64,000 nucleotides of DNA from NCBI RefSeq assembly GCF_027596085.1, contig NC_072465.1, positions 12,452,857-12,516,856 of the forward strand, written 5' to 3'. The notes under the pieces were generated by a model that did no database searches, was not told the DNA's origin, and worked only from the letters and a program-made list of their open reading frames with translations. The position numbers and the translations under genes are program-made. Origin of the DNA: Anoplopoma fimbria (Eukaryota > Chordata > Actinopteri > Perciformes > Anoplopomatidae). Below are positions 47,960 through 61,909 of this stretch, in pieces. How positions within the stretch are numbered: position 1 is the stretch's first letter; each line of letters opens with the position of its first letter.

Positions 47960-48320
47960 TCCCCTGCCCCTGCCTTCCCCTGCTATTTGAATGTGTTAGC
48001 AGTCGCCACAAATATTCAGCAGATGCAGACGAGACGCATGGCATATTCCTGAGGCCACGGCCCTGGCATTACACTTTAATGGACACACTTAAGCTTCAGT
48101 TAGACAATGAGGACGCATTTTTATTCCCTCTATCCCTCACTGCATCATTTTTTTCTTTCTTTTTCTGTCTTTCCTTTCTTCCTGCAGACATGAAGCCGCT
48201 GAGCCCAGACAGCCAAGGTGATCTTGACTGAGGCCAATTAGCCCCCCCTCTGCTCAGGCTGAGCATCACAATGGAAACGCTTGGGGAGAAAAGCAATAGG
48301 TTTACTCTCTAAACATGCCT
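47960..48320. other. Complex block, possible regulatory element
   Basis: Repeat-free apart from a T/C-rich stretch (48147-48185). It includes TTACACTTTAATGGACACAC and GAGGCCAATTAGCCCCCC. It has the appearance of a conserved non-coding element, untested. Confidence 0.18.
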
Positions 48321-49816
48321 GGCATAAGGACAGGAATCAATAGGCACTCGTGTAATTCACTTTGCGGCAGATAACTGGGAGTGTTGGGTGGGGAGGGGGT
48401 GTGGGGGATTAATGAGTGTCTGACCAATGAGACAAGGAGAATAGACACTTACGGGGCAAGCCTCATCAGGGCTTTGCCAGTTCTCCATGGAGAGCAGATA
48501 GAGGGCTAAAGGGATGGGCATACTGCACTGAACGGGACAAAACTCTGCTGAATCTGACTGATGCTACTGGACTTACTCACTTAGAATTAGGTATTCTAAA
48601 TAAGTTCTGTTTGTATTTAACTGGACAGCATGTCTCTGACAGTTCATTCACAGCAAAACATATTTTTCGACGTATCAGGCCAAAGAGACCCTTTTAGTCT
48701 TAAGGTTTTGAGAATTCACCATTGAAAGGTGGATGGAATTTAGATTCAAAGCACAGAGAAATTACTTTCTTTGGCAGAGAGTGAATTCCAAACCAAACTG
48801 TTGTCTTTTTATTCCTTGAATGCCACACATTAAGTTCCAGTGACCTCTATAGCAGTGAGGTGGTGCCAAATATCTCAGAAATGGATATCAAATGGCAGAC
48901 TGAAGTACAGCGTTCTTCTGAAATGTATTCCTTCATCTTGACTATATATATTTTTAGATCTGGTGACCATGACTGCATATTATTTTGTAATATTTGAAAG
49001 TATCTGCATGAATTATGTTTCTGGTCTAATTTATTCATGATTTTCTCATGTATCATGTCATGAGACATGTGTGTCATTATTTATCAACAAAGGTTGGTAT
49101 GAATAAAAGGTTAGGTTATGGTACTAAAAGTCAGGTGTTGAATAGGCCCTGGTATTCAAAGCCTGACATAAGTTACACATTCAAGAGGTCAAATCTGCTG
49201 CATATGGGAGGTCAGATGAGGCTTGGGTGTTTCCAGTGTCCCTCGGCTGGTTCTACACCTCCACAGCCCCAAGCTACCGTCAGACTGGAAGCACATACGG
49301 TTACAGTGCACTGTACCTCAGACCTGCTCAGTCCAGGGTTTCGCAACAACCCAGAATAAACCTTTCTCTCTTTATTTCAAAGACAGAGGATTCCCTCCCA
49401 CTTAGAGCTGAGCTGAGACGCCAGACTGAATCAACTGCTGTACATCCTCAGCGATTCTGTTGGATCTTCAGAAGAAGTTGCTCAACTCGCATCATCAGTG
49501 AACAAGGTGATCTTTTTAGAACGCCTTCTTCTTGAGTTTTTCTGTGCAGCTCAACACCACTGTTCTGGGACAGTCAGTGTCTCCGCTGTCTGGAAGCAAA
49601 TTTTTACCTGTATGGGGATCAATGGCCTCAGTATCCCACTGACCGATGACCTGATAATAAAGCAGAACCTTCTCCCCTTAACCCATGCACCCCTCACTTT
49701 CAATTACACATTGCTGAACACATGCAGCAGCAAAGCAGCTCCAAGCAGCAGCATCCATCACAGGCCAGCATGGAGATAAGGCTGATAACACAGCTGTAGC
49801 TGATAGCCCACCAGCT

Positions 49817-49817
<1 letters not shown>
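48321..49817. other. Non-coding stretch, nothing recognised
   Basis: Overlapping plus-strand frames lie at 49048-49535 in three registers, which argues against real coding. Confidence 0.4.

Positions 49818-49861
<44 letters not shown>
49818..49861. repeat. (CA)22 microsatellite
   Basis: 44 bp of pure AC/CA. Confidence 0.97.
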
Positions 49862-49863
<2 letters not shown>

Positions 49864-50779
49864 ATACACACTCTAGATATCCAGACATGCACACACACAA
49901 ACATTTTCTCTCTCTCTCCCCTCTCCCTGCCTCCCTCTGCAGCAATCCATCCAAGAAAATCTACAACACTTACAAATCTTTTCTTAAACACCAGTTTCAG
50001 AGATCCGACAGTGGCATGGAGTTATTTCATCCTTTCTTTAAAAAGTCTAATTGTTTAATGATTTTTTCTCTTTGTGTCAGAGCAATGATCTCCAAAGACT
50101 GTATGACAGACCCAGCCCTGAGGCAGTTCATCGGTGTCAAATCAAAACACCCATGAGGACTCGTTTTGAGAGTATTTTCTGTTAAATAGTTAAATAGTTT
50201 TTATCTTAATTCTAGTCTAGCCATCTGGCTTAGTGTTTGCGGTCCAAGAAACTGCCTTGAATTTCTAAAACGTTTTATTTCCAGTATAAACAAGATAAAA
50301 GATTTTACCGCACTGGCAGAATTTTTTTTAAATTCTTTCACAGCTTTGTTTTGTCTTTTAACTTAGTTTAACTAACATAGCTTGTTGCCCCGTTGGACTT
50401 ATTATTTTTGTGTCTCTGTGTTCCCGGATCTCAACTTTTAACTAGGTTAGTACATCATTGTTATTACCAAAAGGAATGATGAACTGTAATAAACTGGAAT
50501 TATGACTTTTGTGCAATGCACCCCTTCACATACATCATGTCCTCTCTCTTTCTCCCTTTGTTTCTCTCCTCTCAACTCCATCTCTCCGTCTCCTGCTCTT
50601 CAAAGGCATCACTCTCTCGTCTCAGTGCTCTCCGTCTGTCACTTTAACTGTCTCCTCCTCCAGTCATGATCCACTAGGTTTGCTCTCTATGTAAACACAC
50701 ACTGCCTCTCTCTGTCTCTAGCTTCCAGCCCACCTCTAACCTACTCTCCCTCGGCTGTGTGTCTTTAGGCCTTGTTTGT
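49862..50779. other. Non-coding stretch with C/T-rich block
   Basis: CT runs lie at 49905-49938 and 50535-50760 (CTCTCTTTCTCCCTTTG and similar). The frame 49887-50156 has no recognised domain. Confidence 0.4.
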
Positions 50780-51110
50780 CCATGTCAGCGCTAAGCCGCT
50801 TGTCTAGGGGTATACACTCCACGCCGTCACGTGGAAGCTGTGTCGGGCATATTAAACAGGCTGCGAACCAATAAAGTCGGCTGGTGTGAATTTTACAAAG
50901 CACAATAATCTGCCCTGAGCCTCTGTGAGAGATTTACGGTGTGTTTTGGTCTCTCTGCCATACCTGTTTGTGTTGATCTTGTGGAGTCTCTTGAGCTAAT
51001 CTGCCACTTAATTTGTAATGTATGCAGGCTTGAGGTGATGAATGATGGGTTCAGATGTCTGCGGGTTTAATCAAGCTTCATTTACAGCCGCAGCAGGCAG
51101 CAGGAACAGA
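50780..51110. other. Complex block, possible regulatory element
   Basis: Repeat-free text with AACCAATAAAG, CACTTAATTTGTAATGTATG and GGGTTTAATCAAGC. No coding signal. Offered only as a candidate for conservation testing. Confidence 0.15.
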
Positions 51111-53559
51111 AAAGAGCATGCTATTGCAACTGGGCTACTTTGGATTTACCTGACTTTACGGTCAGTGGTGATAATTTAAATATGAGTGAAAAATTAGTTT
51201 ATGAGTTTATTTCTGAACAGCAGCACGCAGGCATTTTGTGTTTTTCCACAATGAAAACACGTACTGTGTGTACAAACTGGATGTTTCTGCTTGACTTAAA
51301 AGGTTGATATCTATCCTCCCTCAATGTGATCAAATAGGCTCTGATGTTTATTATGTAAGTTGACCTCCCTGACTGTGGCTTGAATCAAAAAGATTTGCAC
51401 AGATTTATTTGGACCCTTCAAGCCAATCTGTTTATTGTGGCGATTTGAAATTTGCCTTTGCCATGATAAATCCTAAATCAAGGCCTTATAGCTAAAGTAA
51501 GGATGACATCATTGTGACATAATCAGGGATAATTTCTCATCTTCTAGAACCATGGTAGATATTTCTAAAACAGCAGCAGCTGTCTTGGCAGGCAGCTTCA
51601 CAGCAACATAAAAATATAATGTCTGCATTTCCCTATCAGGATCACAATCAGAGCAGGCCCATTTTGAATATCATTCATCCATATGTCAGTCATTCGCATC
51701 AGATATTGAGAGTAACAGTCCTCATTAGCTCTACAATCTGTCCCTCTTCCTTTGGGTCAATGTCTGAAGTAGTTTACTTTGTCAAACACCAACATTTTCC
51801 ATTCTTCACCTTAAAATGTGCTTTTTTCTGACTGAATTTCTTTGTCCGTGCAGAATAACACTGAATATTACTCAGGGTGTGAATGCATGTTCTTCTCCTA
51901 AATCACTCACTTTGGTCTCACCAATACCAGGACCGCTTGCTAAGGTGCTCTGTATTGACTTGAAACATACTGACTCTCATCAACACCAAGCCTAATCCTT
52001 ACCAAATGAAAACGGCTCAGTGGTGCATCTGCTCGGTGAGCAGCAATGCCATGTGTGATGTTTTTTATGATGTTTCCATTTAACTGATCCCACAGTGGCA
52101 AGTGGGATCAACTGAAGACAGACACCAGTGATGTGCTTGAGATTGACTTTGATCATAAGAAACCATGAGCCCTGAGCAAAACCAATCCACTTCATCTGCT
52201 GATGCAATGAAATCCAATGTGCTGGAGTAGAGTGAGGCTTAGAGCACACCACAGCAGGAAGTGGCCATATAGGTTTTTATATTTTACCTTTTTTAGTAGC
52301 AACTACTGTCGAGGAACATTCTAAAGTAAGTAAGTTACTAAATTCTCCTTTGAAATGTCCATTCTTGTCGTGATTATCGATTTTTATGGGGAGGTGGGTT
52401 GTGTGTGTGATGTGGCCTCAGCCCATTCTGGGTGGCCAGGCCAGAAATGAAACAAAATGGTGCTCAAACTCAGGGTGCTGCAGCCATAGACGCAAGAGAA
52501 CAAACTGGATTCTAGATCCAACATAAGAAAAACCAAGTATCACTAGTTCAACTTCGATAACATGAACATCTCTTTGTGCTCCGTGTGCAGCCGGGTTAAC
52601 AAGGCAGCGAGTATTAAAGGCACACAGCCGGTGAACTGATCCCGCCAACGGCGTCATGCTAACACAAATGCTAACTGCTAACAGTAATTCCAGAGTATCA
52701 GAGGGGCCAAGGCTGTGTAATCTCCACAGCCTTTCAACATTTATTATATATATTTGTAAAATTGTATTTAATTTCATTATTTATTTACATTACATTATAA
52801 ACATAAACAACCAGTTTGACAGATATATAAGAAAGAAACCACAAGTTTGACTTCTAAATGCAATGAGTGACATCCAAAGTGAGTACTTGAATACGCAAGT
52901 GACTTTTCTCATGTCCATCAGCTACTAGCTATTTATATATCTTATAGTAAACACTAGAAACCATATAACCATTTTACAAGAGTTTCAATGTTGTAACTGA
53001 ATCAATGATTGTGTTTCAATTATGCTAGCATTAGATTGTTAGGTAGACATTTTAGTGAAACATAGAGCTAACGTTTGCTAGCTAGCATATAACAGTAGTC
53101 GATGCCGGCCTTTTAGCTAATTTTACATTTTCTAAGTAATACGCTACACACTTTTTGTAAGTTAGCATGTGGCTTGTGATCTCAAGCTGTTTTTTTGTTG
53201 TTAAAGTTTAATGTTCTTATTTAGCTGATGACCTATGAAATCATGAAGTTTTTATATGTCTTGCTTTGGTAATTGTGCTGATTCTTCTTTTCTAGATTAA
53301 ATTTGTGCATCATTTTTTTCCATATACTTTTGCTTCCACCAGTCCTATGTTGTATGATGAGTACACATATTGAATGATTGCAGATCAATGAAGTATTTAG
53401 ATCAATAAGCCAGACAATCATTAACACAAGCATGCAGGCCTGTACATGTTAAGACATCTTGGTGTTAATTGACCAATAGACTGACATCACCATCTCCCCC
53501 CCACTAGTGGACAGACACAGCCACTCATACGACTGAAGCTGCATTCAAGGTAACTTGGT
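51111..53559. other. Non-coding stretch, nothing firmly recognised
   Basis: The 119-codon minus-strand frame 52418-52777 resembles no domain. A short TTTACATTACATTATAAAC at 52785 recalls the L2 tail but has no L2 body beside it. Confidence 0.4.
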
Positions 53560-53990
53560 CTTAGCCAATAGCAGCTCTGCAGGGGAGCTCCATTGGCATC
53601 TCAACTGAATCCTGTTCAGTGGAGATGAGAGGGCTAAAATCCTAATTCCATGGCGGATTAGCTATGTAGGGTGGAAGTTAATTTGCTCTGCATGCAGAGG
53701 GGCTTGTGGGAGCTCAGGGGATGATCCAGGATCCCATTCACTCCCCTATTACGGCATACACCGCCTATGGTTGGGTCATCTGCAGGAGTAAATGAGCTCT
53801 GTAGGTAGACCGATAGGAAAACACACATCCACTCCCTGAGGTGTGTTTGAAGAAGTGCATGTGTATAACAGCGACCCCCTGTCCTTGTGTTGCTCCCGAG
53901 TGTAATTACAGCCCTTAAAGATGAAGGATCACTCACTATTAATTAATCAATAGACAACACGCAGGGGGAAAGAGAGGGAAAGCAAACGCA
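53560..53990. other. Complex block, possible regulatory element
   Basis: Repeat-free, with CACTATTAATTAATCAATAG near 53933 and a longer GC-balanced part before it. The minus-strand frame 53658-53936 has no domain. Confidence 0.15.
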
Positions 53991-54394
53991 AGCAGTTGGT
54001 ACATTTCCAGAAAGCAATGCATCCATTTTCAGGAGGTAAAAATCATTATCTGATGTTCAGCACCCCATAAATCTGAAACATACAAGAAGCAGTCTGTCAG
54101 TCAAGGACATTATTCACTAAGTCCGCATCACTTCTTTAAGTTTTGGTGTTCTCCCGTTTGTGTGTTTTTGTGTGTAACTAGAAGTAAGATAAACCACATT
54201 CTACTAAACCTGTATATTTTTGGTGAAAACCAACCAGGTGGGTGTTTGGACAAATAATTTATTTAATAATTAATAATACATGAAAATAATAAGCTCTACT
54301 TCTCAATGAAAGCACATCTGATAATTTACAGACCTGACTAAACTTAATAGGTGAGCTCAGGATAATAGAAAACTAGAATTGGTGCTTTGCGGTT
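53991..54394. other. Non-coding stretch, nothing recognised
   Basis: AT-rich, no features. Confidence 0.4.
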
Positions 54395-54685
54395 ATCTGT
54401 CCACCACCATGTCTGTCCAAATTGGAATAACTTCTTCATTTTATCCTCCTCCATTTGTTTTGATTTTCATAATTAGCATATGGATTTTTGAGTTAAGGCC
54501 AAAACATGTTTTGTGAGGTCACAGTGACTTTTGCCCTCCAAAGTCCCCAGGCGTTCCTGATAGCGCACTAACAAAAATAAGACGGACTGACGTCCATTTG
54601 GTTGGACGTAAATACGGGCGGAGGGACAATCTGAAAACATTTTGCCTCAGGTAACGGCTGTCTCCAGCGCAGAGGCATAACAAAT
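54395..54685 (+). repeat. Dispersed fish repeat family F, single copy
   Basis: Phrases GTGAGGTCACAGTGACTTTT, GGCGTTCCTGATAGCGC, AAAATAAGACGGACTGACGT and TCCAGCGCAGAGGCATAAC occur in the order that I remember from a very common fish repeat ending in ...GGCGCGGAGGCATAA. No second copy occurs in this window, so the call depends on recall. Confidence 0.55.
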
Positions 54686-55152
54686 CTCCAGACTGGACTC
54701 ATTACAACAGTTTTGTGTAACAACAGCTGCTAAATCAATGTAATAGAGTAAAAGAAAGCACAATACTTCCTGCTTACATGTCAAGCAGTAAAATGAAAAA
54801 GTCTATACATATTGGCTAGTTATTAGCAATTGTAAGTCAAACAGAAGTAAACAGTGCATTGGTTTGGAACAGTTTCATCTGCAGATTATTATATATTCGG
54901 TGCTCGAGGGAGTATGTCATCGGTAGCAGGATGGTGCATTATGGGATTGAGTCATTATAAACTTCAGTGGTCATGTTCATCACCAGCATTATCCTATGAG
55001 TAGAGTAGAGTCAATGTTACTCTCCACTGCTGCCTGCTGTTAATGTGTTACAGAATAATTGTGGATGGAATTCCTGGACCAAGGCTTTGCTACAAGTCAG
55101 AGCTAAGGCCCTTTCTTTTAATCAAAGAGTATCGACCAAGTACATCCACATG

Positions 55153-55158
<6 letters not shown>
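54686..55158. other. Non-coding stretch, nothing recognised
   Basis: Ordinary AT-rich sequence. Confidence 0.4.

Positions 55159-55224
<66 letters not shown>
55159..55224. repeat. (CA)33 microsatellite
   Basis: 66 bp of pure CA followed by TACACAC. Confidence 0.97.
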
Positions 55225-55229
<5 letters not shown>

Positions 55230-56682
55230 ACTAAAACATTGTGTGAGTCATGACTTAGGACACATCAATAGCCCTTCAAATACGCTCATTAGAACCTCAA
55301 TTAGCATCAACTCCTTTGATTCCTGGCATGATGTAGCAGAAGAAGGCGCTGTCATGCACGGGCTCACATATGCATGCTGTGGTCTGAGGAGTAACGTTTA
55401 CTGAAGTTCATTAACAACAAAGCTATTGAGGGAGCACAAAACAAATTCAAACTAAAGAATAATGTACAAGTTGATATTTGGCAGCGTGCAGGGGCAGACT
55501 CTTGAGAGCAGAACAAGTTTAGAGAGCGTGGAGGACGGACTGCTGAGTGTGATCGATGTTCTCAGCCTCCTGAGGAACCGGGTCCTTAGATTTGAGTGAG
55601 CAGAGGGCTTAATTTGCTTTCTAGCTTCAAAGCAGCTCAATCTCAGTTTTGGCAGTTTGTAACGCTCACATGCAAACTCCAACTGAGAGAAACTACCACT
55701 GGATTTAACCTGAGAGTGATGCATTACGATGCGTTAGACTGCACTTTCAAAATAAAATCAGGGAACTTCCAGTGAGTTCAGGTTTGACTTTTAGTGAGTA
55801 ATAAATGTGCGAGCAGACAATATTAATATCTGATATTTCTTTTAACATATTTTTACAGAAATCCTGCTAAATATTGCAAAAATAAAACCATTAAATAGTT
55901 ATTTAATCATTCACTCTTTTCTTCTGCTATGACCTCCATTCCCTTCACATCAAGAGCTAACAACAATGGTACCTCGCACACAAAAGAAAATGAAAGTAAC
56001 TACTTCAACTTCAAATGCAATGAAAAGTAATTTAAGGTCAGCAGGTAAATTAGGCAATTTACATTCTGTAAAATATATTCAATTAAAACAAGCAGGTAGT
56101 TTTATTGCTCTTCGAAGGCAGTTGTTTCCTCTGAAGTTGCGATGTAAGGAATAAACTTCTGACTAATGAAATCACGGCTATTCAATGACATCATCAGATG
56201 GAAGTATGGCAGCATCTTCCCTCTGGACTAGCAGATGGGGCCTCCCAGAATATGTTAATACCTAACCTAGAGAAAAAGTCTTACTCCAAGAAAAAAAAGT
56301 TATGTTAAGCATAAATTCTCCCAAAAATGTTGCCCTGTCCACACCTTAAAAATGTTCTTTGAGAAGATAAAATCAGGCAGTACTTATATGCCTAAACATT
56401 ACTGCAAAACAGATTTGTACTTTTATAGGAGACAGGGTTACTTGTGGACATCATGGTTAAGTGGCTGAAAAGTCCTTGGGTTTCCAAGGAACTCTGGACA
56501 TTTGGGTTTACAACATGCAATCTATCCTGCTTGCATTATATTACGTTAGGGCTTCTCCCATTTATGGAGCTGCCAAGTGGGGATCTATACAGGCTATACA
56601 TCACCAAAAGGTAGAGGCCAGCTCACTGTAGGCCAGCTGTATCAATGTCTCTCATTCAGGCATAATTCAGGCATATGCACGC

Positions 56683-56684
<2 letters not shown>
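55225..56684. other. Non-coding stretch, nothing recognised
   Basis: Frames at 55452-55724 (minus) and 55966-56154 (plus) show no domain. Confidence 0.4.

Positions 56685-56718
<34 letters not shown>
56685..56718. repeat. (AC)17 microsatellite
   Basis: 34 bp of pure AC. Confidence 0.97.
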
Positions 56719-57465
<747 letters not shown>

Positions 57466-57859
57466 CAAAGTCTGCTGGCAGCAAAAAAGCTTCATGTTTT
57501 GGCAGCAACACAGCTGTCATCCATCAATGCTAAAACAAATCTTTCAATCCCTGTCGATACAATATTTATACAAGCCATTGCAGTGTATACTCATTTATTT
57601 ACATTGCTGATATTTCAGGTTTTTTATCTGAAGCAGGTTGATAGATAGCTGGATGGGTGAAAGGAGGTGATTTGGTGATTTAAGGCCCAATTCTGGGCGC
57701 TAAAATTGCTTCCTGCCAGAGTAATACATCAAAGGGAATTAAAAGGTGATTGCAGTGTGTGCGCGCGTGTGTGTGCTCACCTCAGTGTGTTTGTGGCTGC
57801 GGCAATGGAAAAAGAGGAGGAAATGGGTTTGATTTTGATGGTTTGATGGTGCTATGGTA

Positions 57860-57867
<8 letters not shown>

Positions 57868-57944
<77 letters not shown>
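57868..57944. repeat. (CA)38 microsatellite
   Basis: 77 bp of pure AC/CA. A small GTGTGCGCGCGTGTGTG alternating purine-pyrimidine run lies upstream at 57757-57774. Confidence 0.97.
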
Positions 57945-57946
<2 letters not shown>

Positions 57947-58057
57947 GCAGATGGATTAGGATGTGGACAGATGAAGGAATTGGAAGAAAAGAATGGGGAA
58001 GAGATGGAGAGAACGGCCTCAAACACTCATTGACCCTAGCCCGATTCAGGTTGCCCC

Positions 58058-58058
<1 letters not shown>

Positions 58059-58132
<74 letters not shown>
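58059..58132. repeat. (AC)37 microsatellite
   Basis: 74 bp of pure AC, 115 bp after the preceding array. Confidence 0.97.
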
Positions 58133-58135
<3 letters not shown>

Positions 58136-59929
58136 AGTTCACAAGCCCTTGTTTCTTTCAGCCCTAAACGGTGAGTGATGGGGCACTTGTCTCGTCATCA
58201 TGGCTGTCATGTCAGACACGGAGGATAAATGATATCCAGGCGAGCGGGCCAGTTTGGCTCAGTCTGGAGAGAGAGAGGGCTCACTGAGCTCCAGTCGGAA
58301 GCCTCACATTCTACATACACTAAGATAACAAAGGGGGATTCACATTTCACCAGCTGCTCCTGCTATGAAAACTACATGAATACACATGTCAAATCTAAAT
58401 AATCTAGAGGCATGGCAATATTCATTCCACAATACAGAAGCTAGCTATGGATAATGTATTCTCAGCATAATGAACGGACTCACAGGTCCTCATCAACAGT
58501 CTGTACCGGTTGTGTTTAAAGCTCAGTCTGTCTCTGAGCTATTTATGTTCAACAGCAAATACAGAGAAGCATAATGTCACCCAGAGTACACTTTTCATCA
58601 ACTGAAACTTTTTTACAGAACATATCAGTAAAATTTCACTGGCTTATTTTTCTCTTCTTTTTTACAATATCTGCTATTGCATTACAATTTATTATTGTAG
58701 CAACTACAGCATTACTAATATTTTTGTCAGGACGAGCTTTCGTCCTGAAAATTATAACAAAACCACAAACTTAACACAGGTGACTTAGAAGGGAGACTTA
58801 GTCCACCTGACCATCTCCCTACATAGTCCTTCATTAGAGAAAATGCCATTTAACACAAACCATGAAGAATTATGTTTCCCTCAAGACATAATCTGTGAAA
58901 CAAATTGGCACCATACAACCATAACTTCAAAGGGTATGGGTTGTGTGTAAAGGTGTAAATGTGGTCTGATGGTGGCATCAAAAGAACAGCAGAGGTTCAC
59001 CAAAATATCAGTATGTTGAAATCAGCCCAACTATTGTCACAAAATGAAAGAGAAAAGAACATGGGGTCAGTAAAATAACTAGGAAAAACCGGGACCATTG
59101 ATATCCACAGCAAAATGTAGGACACTGACAAGAAATAGACTTGATATGTTGCTCTGGACCAAAGCTTCAGATCATTGAATGGTTAGCCTACTTGGGAGCA
59201 TGGGGCCTGACCCTAAACCATCCACCAGCCCTTACAGTACCATTTTTTTTGTTTACCATTGCACTTTAATCTTACTCTTATTATTTTTTGTTTCAGTGAG
59301 TTTACAGTAACTTATTGTATTGCTTACTGTACTGTAATCATACTTCTCATTGGGTTTTTAATGTTGTAACAACCTGCCATGGCTAAAGAAAAAAAGACAG
59401 CTAGCTTTATTTTTCTGAAGCCTTTGTATTTTTGTGTTCATTGAAATGTGAGTAGATGTACTTGCACAATCTTTTACAGAAGCATGTATGAGAAAATAAA
59501 AAAAGAATGCAAAGACTTGAGACAGCAGTGTTTTGTATAAAGTATATCAGTGTGTTGTTGCTGCTTTGACAGAGTAATTCAAAAGGTGCATGTGTGTATC
59601 ATTTGTGTGTAAACCATAGCTACAATTCTGTATTTGTTGTTTGGGTAAAGTAATACAATTGCAGAAAAACAATTCTAGATAATATTTTACTGGCTTGAAT
59701 TAAGTGTTTGCATTTGCATGAGATGTAAGGTATTTTTTTTTGTTTTTGTGTGAAGAGTTCTGAAAAAGAGGGCCCTAGATTCAGAAATGGTGTTTTAGCA
59801 ATTGCTAAATCTGTAATATATCTTGTGTTTAAGTTCAGACTTGTGGCCTGGTGCTGGGACTAAAGAAAACTCAAGATGACCCAAAGTGGAAAGACACGAA
59901 CAACGGTCTCCTGGGTTGAAGAACAGTAT
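58133..59929. other. Non-coding stretch, nothing recognised
   Basis: AT-rich. The frame 58574-58774 is hydrophobic by T-rich composition. No repeat copies noticed. Confidence 0.4.
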
Positions 59930-60090
59930 TTGTTTGACCCATCCACCTCTGCTCCTACCCACCCTGTGTGGGTCTTTTAGGTCTTTATACTTCTTGGTTC
60001 ATGATTACGTGGATAACAAACATATTGATTTTGTTGATTATCTTCGAATTACAGCACATTTATTTTCATAGGTATTGATACAAACACTGT
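59930..60090 (+). repeat. Dispersed repeat family D, plus orientation
   Basis: CATCCACCTCTGCTCCTACC, GGTCTTTATACTTCTTGGTT and TTCGAATTACAGCACATTTA followed by TTTTCATAGGTATTG align block by block with the complement of 24100-24270 and, in the last part, with 12670-12738. Confidence 0.7.
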
Positions 60091-60369
60091 AATTCATTGA
60101 AGATCTATTATTTTTGGAGATACATTTACAGAGCTTTGTGTTGGCGGCACATTAAAGGAAAGGTACAGGCGGATTGATCTTCTAAGGACTTTGAGTATCC
60201 GCAGCATTTTAGTTTATGACAGTGTGACCGGTATACCAATATCTGACCGACATCTTCTTCCATCAGCAGGACAAAAAAAGATTTTTGAAAAAGCATTCTT
60301 GACTCTGCACTTCCCTTCCTTGTCACACTTACCTTAAGTGACTCCTGCTAAGAAAAGATTTAAACATGC

Positions 60370-60410
60370 ACTTATTGATCCCCTTGCGGGGACTTAATTT
60401 GATCTTAACT
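60370..60410 (-). mobile_element. Possible relic of the Rex1-like LINE tail
   Basis: TTATTGATCCCCTTGCGGGG then ACTTAATTTG resembles the tail region of 23075-23110 (TTATTAGTCCCGCAGCGGGG then AAATTTG). Only about 35 bp align. Confidence 0.35.
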
Positions 60411-61497
60411 CACATACCTATGTTTCCCAGGCTTTCCCAGCTGACTCAGAGATATATTTCTAAACCAAAGCAGGGCTGATGCACTGTTTTTGAGATGGAG
60501 ATATTCACTTCAGATCATTTGAGGATCCCCCAGTGCTCATGGTGGAATTTTCTTTTCCTAGCCTGTGAGAGTGATGTGTTATTTCAAAGTAATACCCACA
60601 GCAATTTTCTGCCTTAAGGGGACATGGCAGGGAGTATGATTTTCACGTTGTTGCTAGAACCCTGGACAGTTAGGTTGGATCAGTAAAACCATGCAGGGAT
60701 CAGAAGCTTCACACAGGCCTCAAACTCCAGCTCTATGTATCCGTCGGGTGTCTGACTCAGAATAACAAAATAACACCTATTCTGACTGAAACACAGATTA
60801 CTGCTTTCAAAGTAAAGCACATCAGGGAGTTCAATTTAAAACATAGGACCCTGAACAGCTCTCAAATTAACTGGCAGGTAATTTAAAACAGGTACTAACT
60901 CTCATAACTCTTACAATGCAATCTAAGTAATTCATGTTTTTTTCTGATGCTGTTTACATTAGTTATACTTGGGAGAAGTAGTAAAACGAGTTTTCATTTT
61001 CAATTATGATCAAATACAAAATGTGTATTTTTCACCTATAAATAACTTAATGTATGAATAGAAAAAAATTCACGAGTGTCTATTTTCACCCGAATGAGAA
61101 GAGTCACATGGCAGCTTTGTCTTTACACCCATTACTTTATTTATCAATAATTAGCTTGGTCTAAAATCCATTTCTGCCAGAAAGATTTTATAGAAGCTGT
61201 AGTAATAGTAATAGCAGTAGTATAAAGAGCGACAAAGTATGTGTAGGGTCTAGGTTGTGGTGGATGAATAGGTCAAACTCAGGACTTCATTCAGGAGAAT
61301 GCATTTTGAGTACTGTGTTGACTTATTATTTCTTTTTTTTAGCATTATGTTCAGTTTTCTTTGACAGTTTGTTGGGTTTGGACCAAAAAAAACTACATAT
61401 CTTATAGCAGGCTATATATACACATACAGTGTCTAATGTGTGCAAATAGCACTGTAATCTTCAGATACCCGGGTGCTCTTTTCTGCCATGCTTTATA
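60411..61497. other. Non-coding stretch, nothing recognised
   Basis: AT-rich with no repeat or gene identified. Confidence 0.4.
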
Positions 61498-61540
61498 CAC
61501 CTGGGTGTTAACACCCCAGGGTGACACCTGGGTGTCAGAA
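61498..61540. other. Palindrome plus direct repeat
   Basis: CACCTGGGTGTTAACACCCC then AGGGTG is an almost perfect palindrome centred on GTTAAC. CACCTGGGTGT is then repeated directly at about 61527. The function is unknown. Confidence 0.6.
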
Positions 61541-61564
61541 GCCATTTAAATTGGCAACTGTGGC

Positions 61565-61785
61565 CCAGGTCCTGTCCACACTACTTCGTTTTCATTTTAA
61601 AACGTATATCTTTTGCAACGTTTGTACTGAGCGTCCACACTAGGCCGGAGTTTTAGGGCATCGAAAATGGAGGAGTTTGTAAACGCCTGGTTTCCCTGAT
61701 AGTGTGGATGGCATAAACGGAGAAATTTGGAAACGATGACTTGAGTGTTCGAGGCTAGAAAAGAACCATCACATAAGAACAGTCC
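61565..61785 (+). repeat. Dispersed fish repeat family G, single copy
   Basis: GTCCACACTACTTCGTTTTC, CCGGAGTTTTAGGGCATCGA and GATAGTGTGGATGGCATAAA followed by CGGAGAAATTTGGAAACGAT are phrases I recall as a common fish repeat. It has a weak internal symmetry, with CCACACTA early and TAGTGTGG later. No second copy here. Confidence 0.5.
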
Positions 61786-61909
61786 ATTTACCATTTATGA
61801 ATTTGATCTATTTGCTAAAACAAAGGATTGAGCCTTTAAAGCAATTCAATTAATTATTACAGGCTCAGGCTGTGCCTGCGATATAGGAATGGGTATTAAT
61901 GTTAGATTA

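Noticed and set aside
52418..52777. 119-codon minus-strand frame
   Set aside because: No domain, no paired splice sites, and length within chance expectation for a window of this size.
58154..58162. Apparent 9-bp micro-exon between TTGTTTCTTTCAG and GTGAGTG
   Set aside because: Both splice signals look fair, but nothing else supports a gene here, and so short an interval cannot be told from chance.
60332..60340. Strong minus-strand donor AAG/GTAAGTG
   Set aside because: The only close acceptor would leave a 12-bp exon, and no open frame of interest lies upstream.
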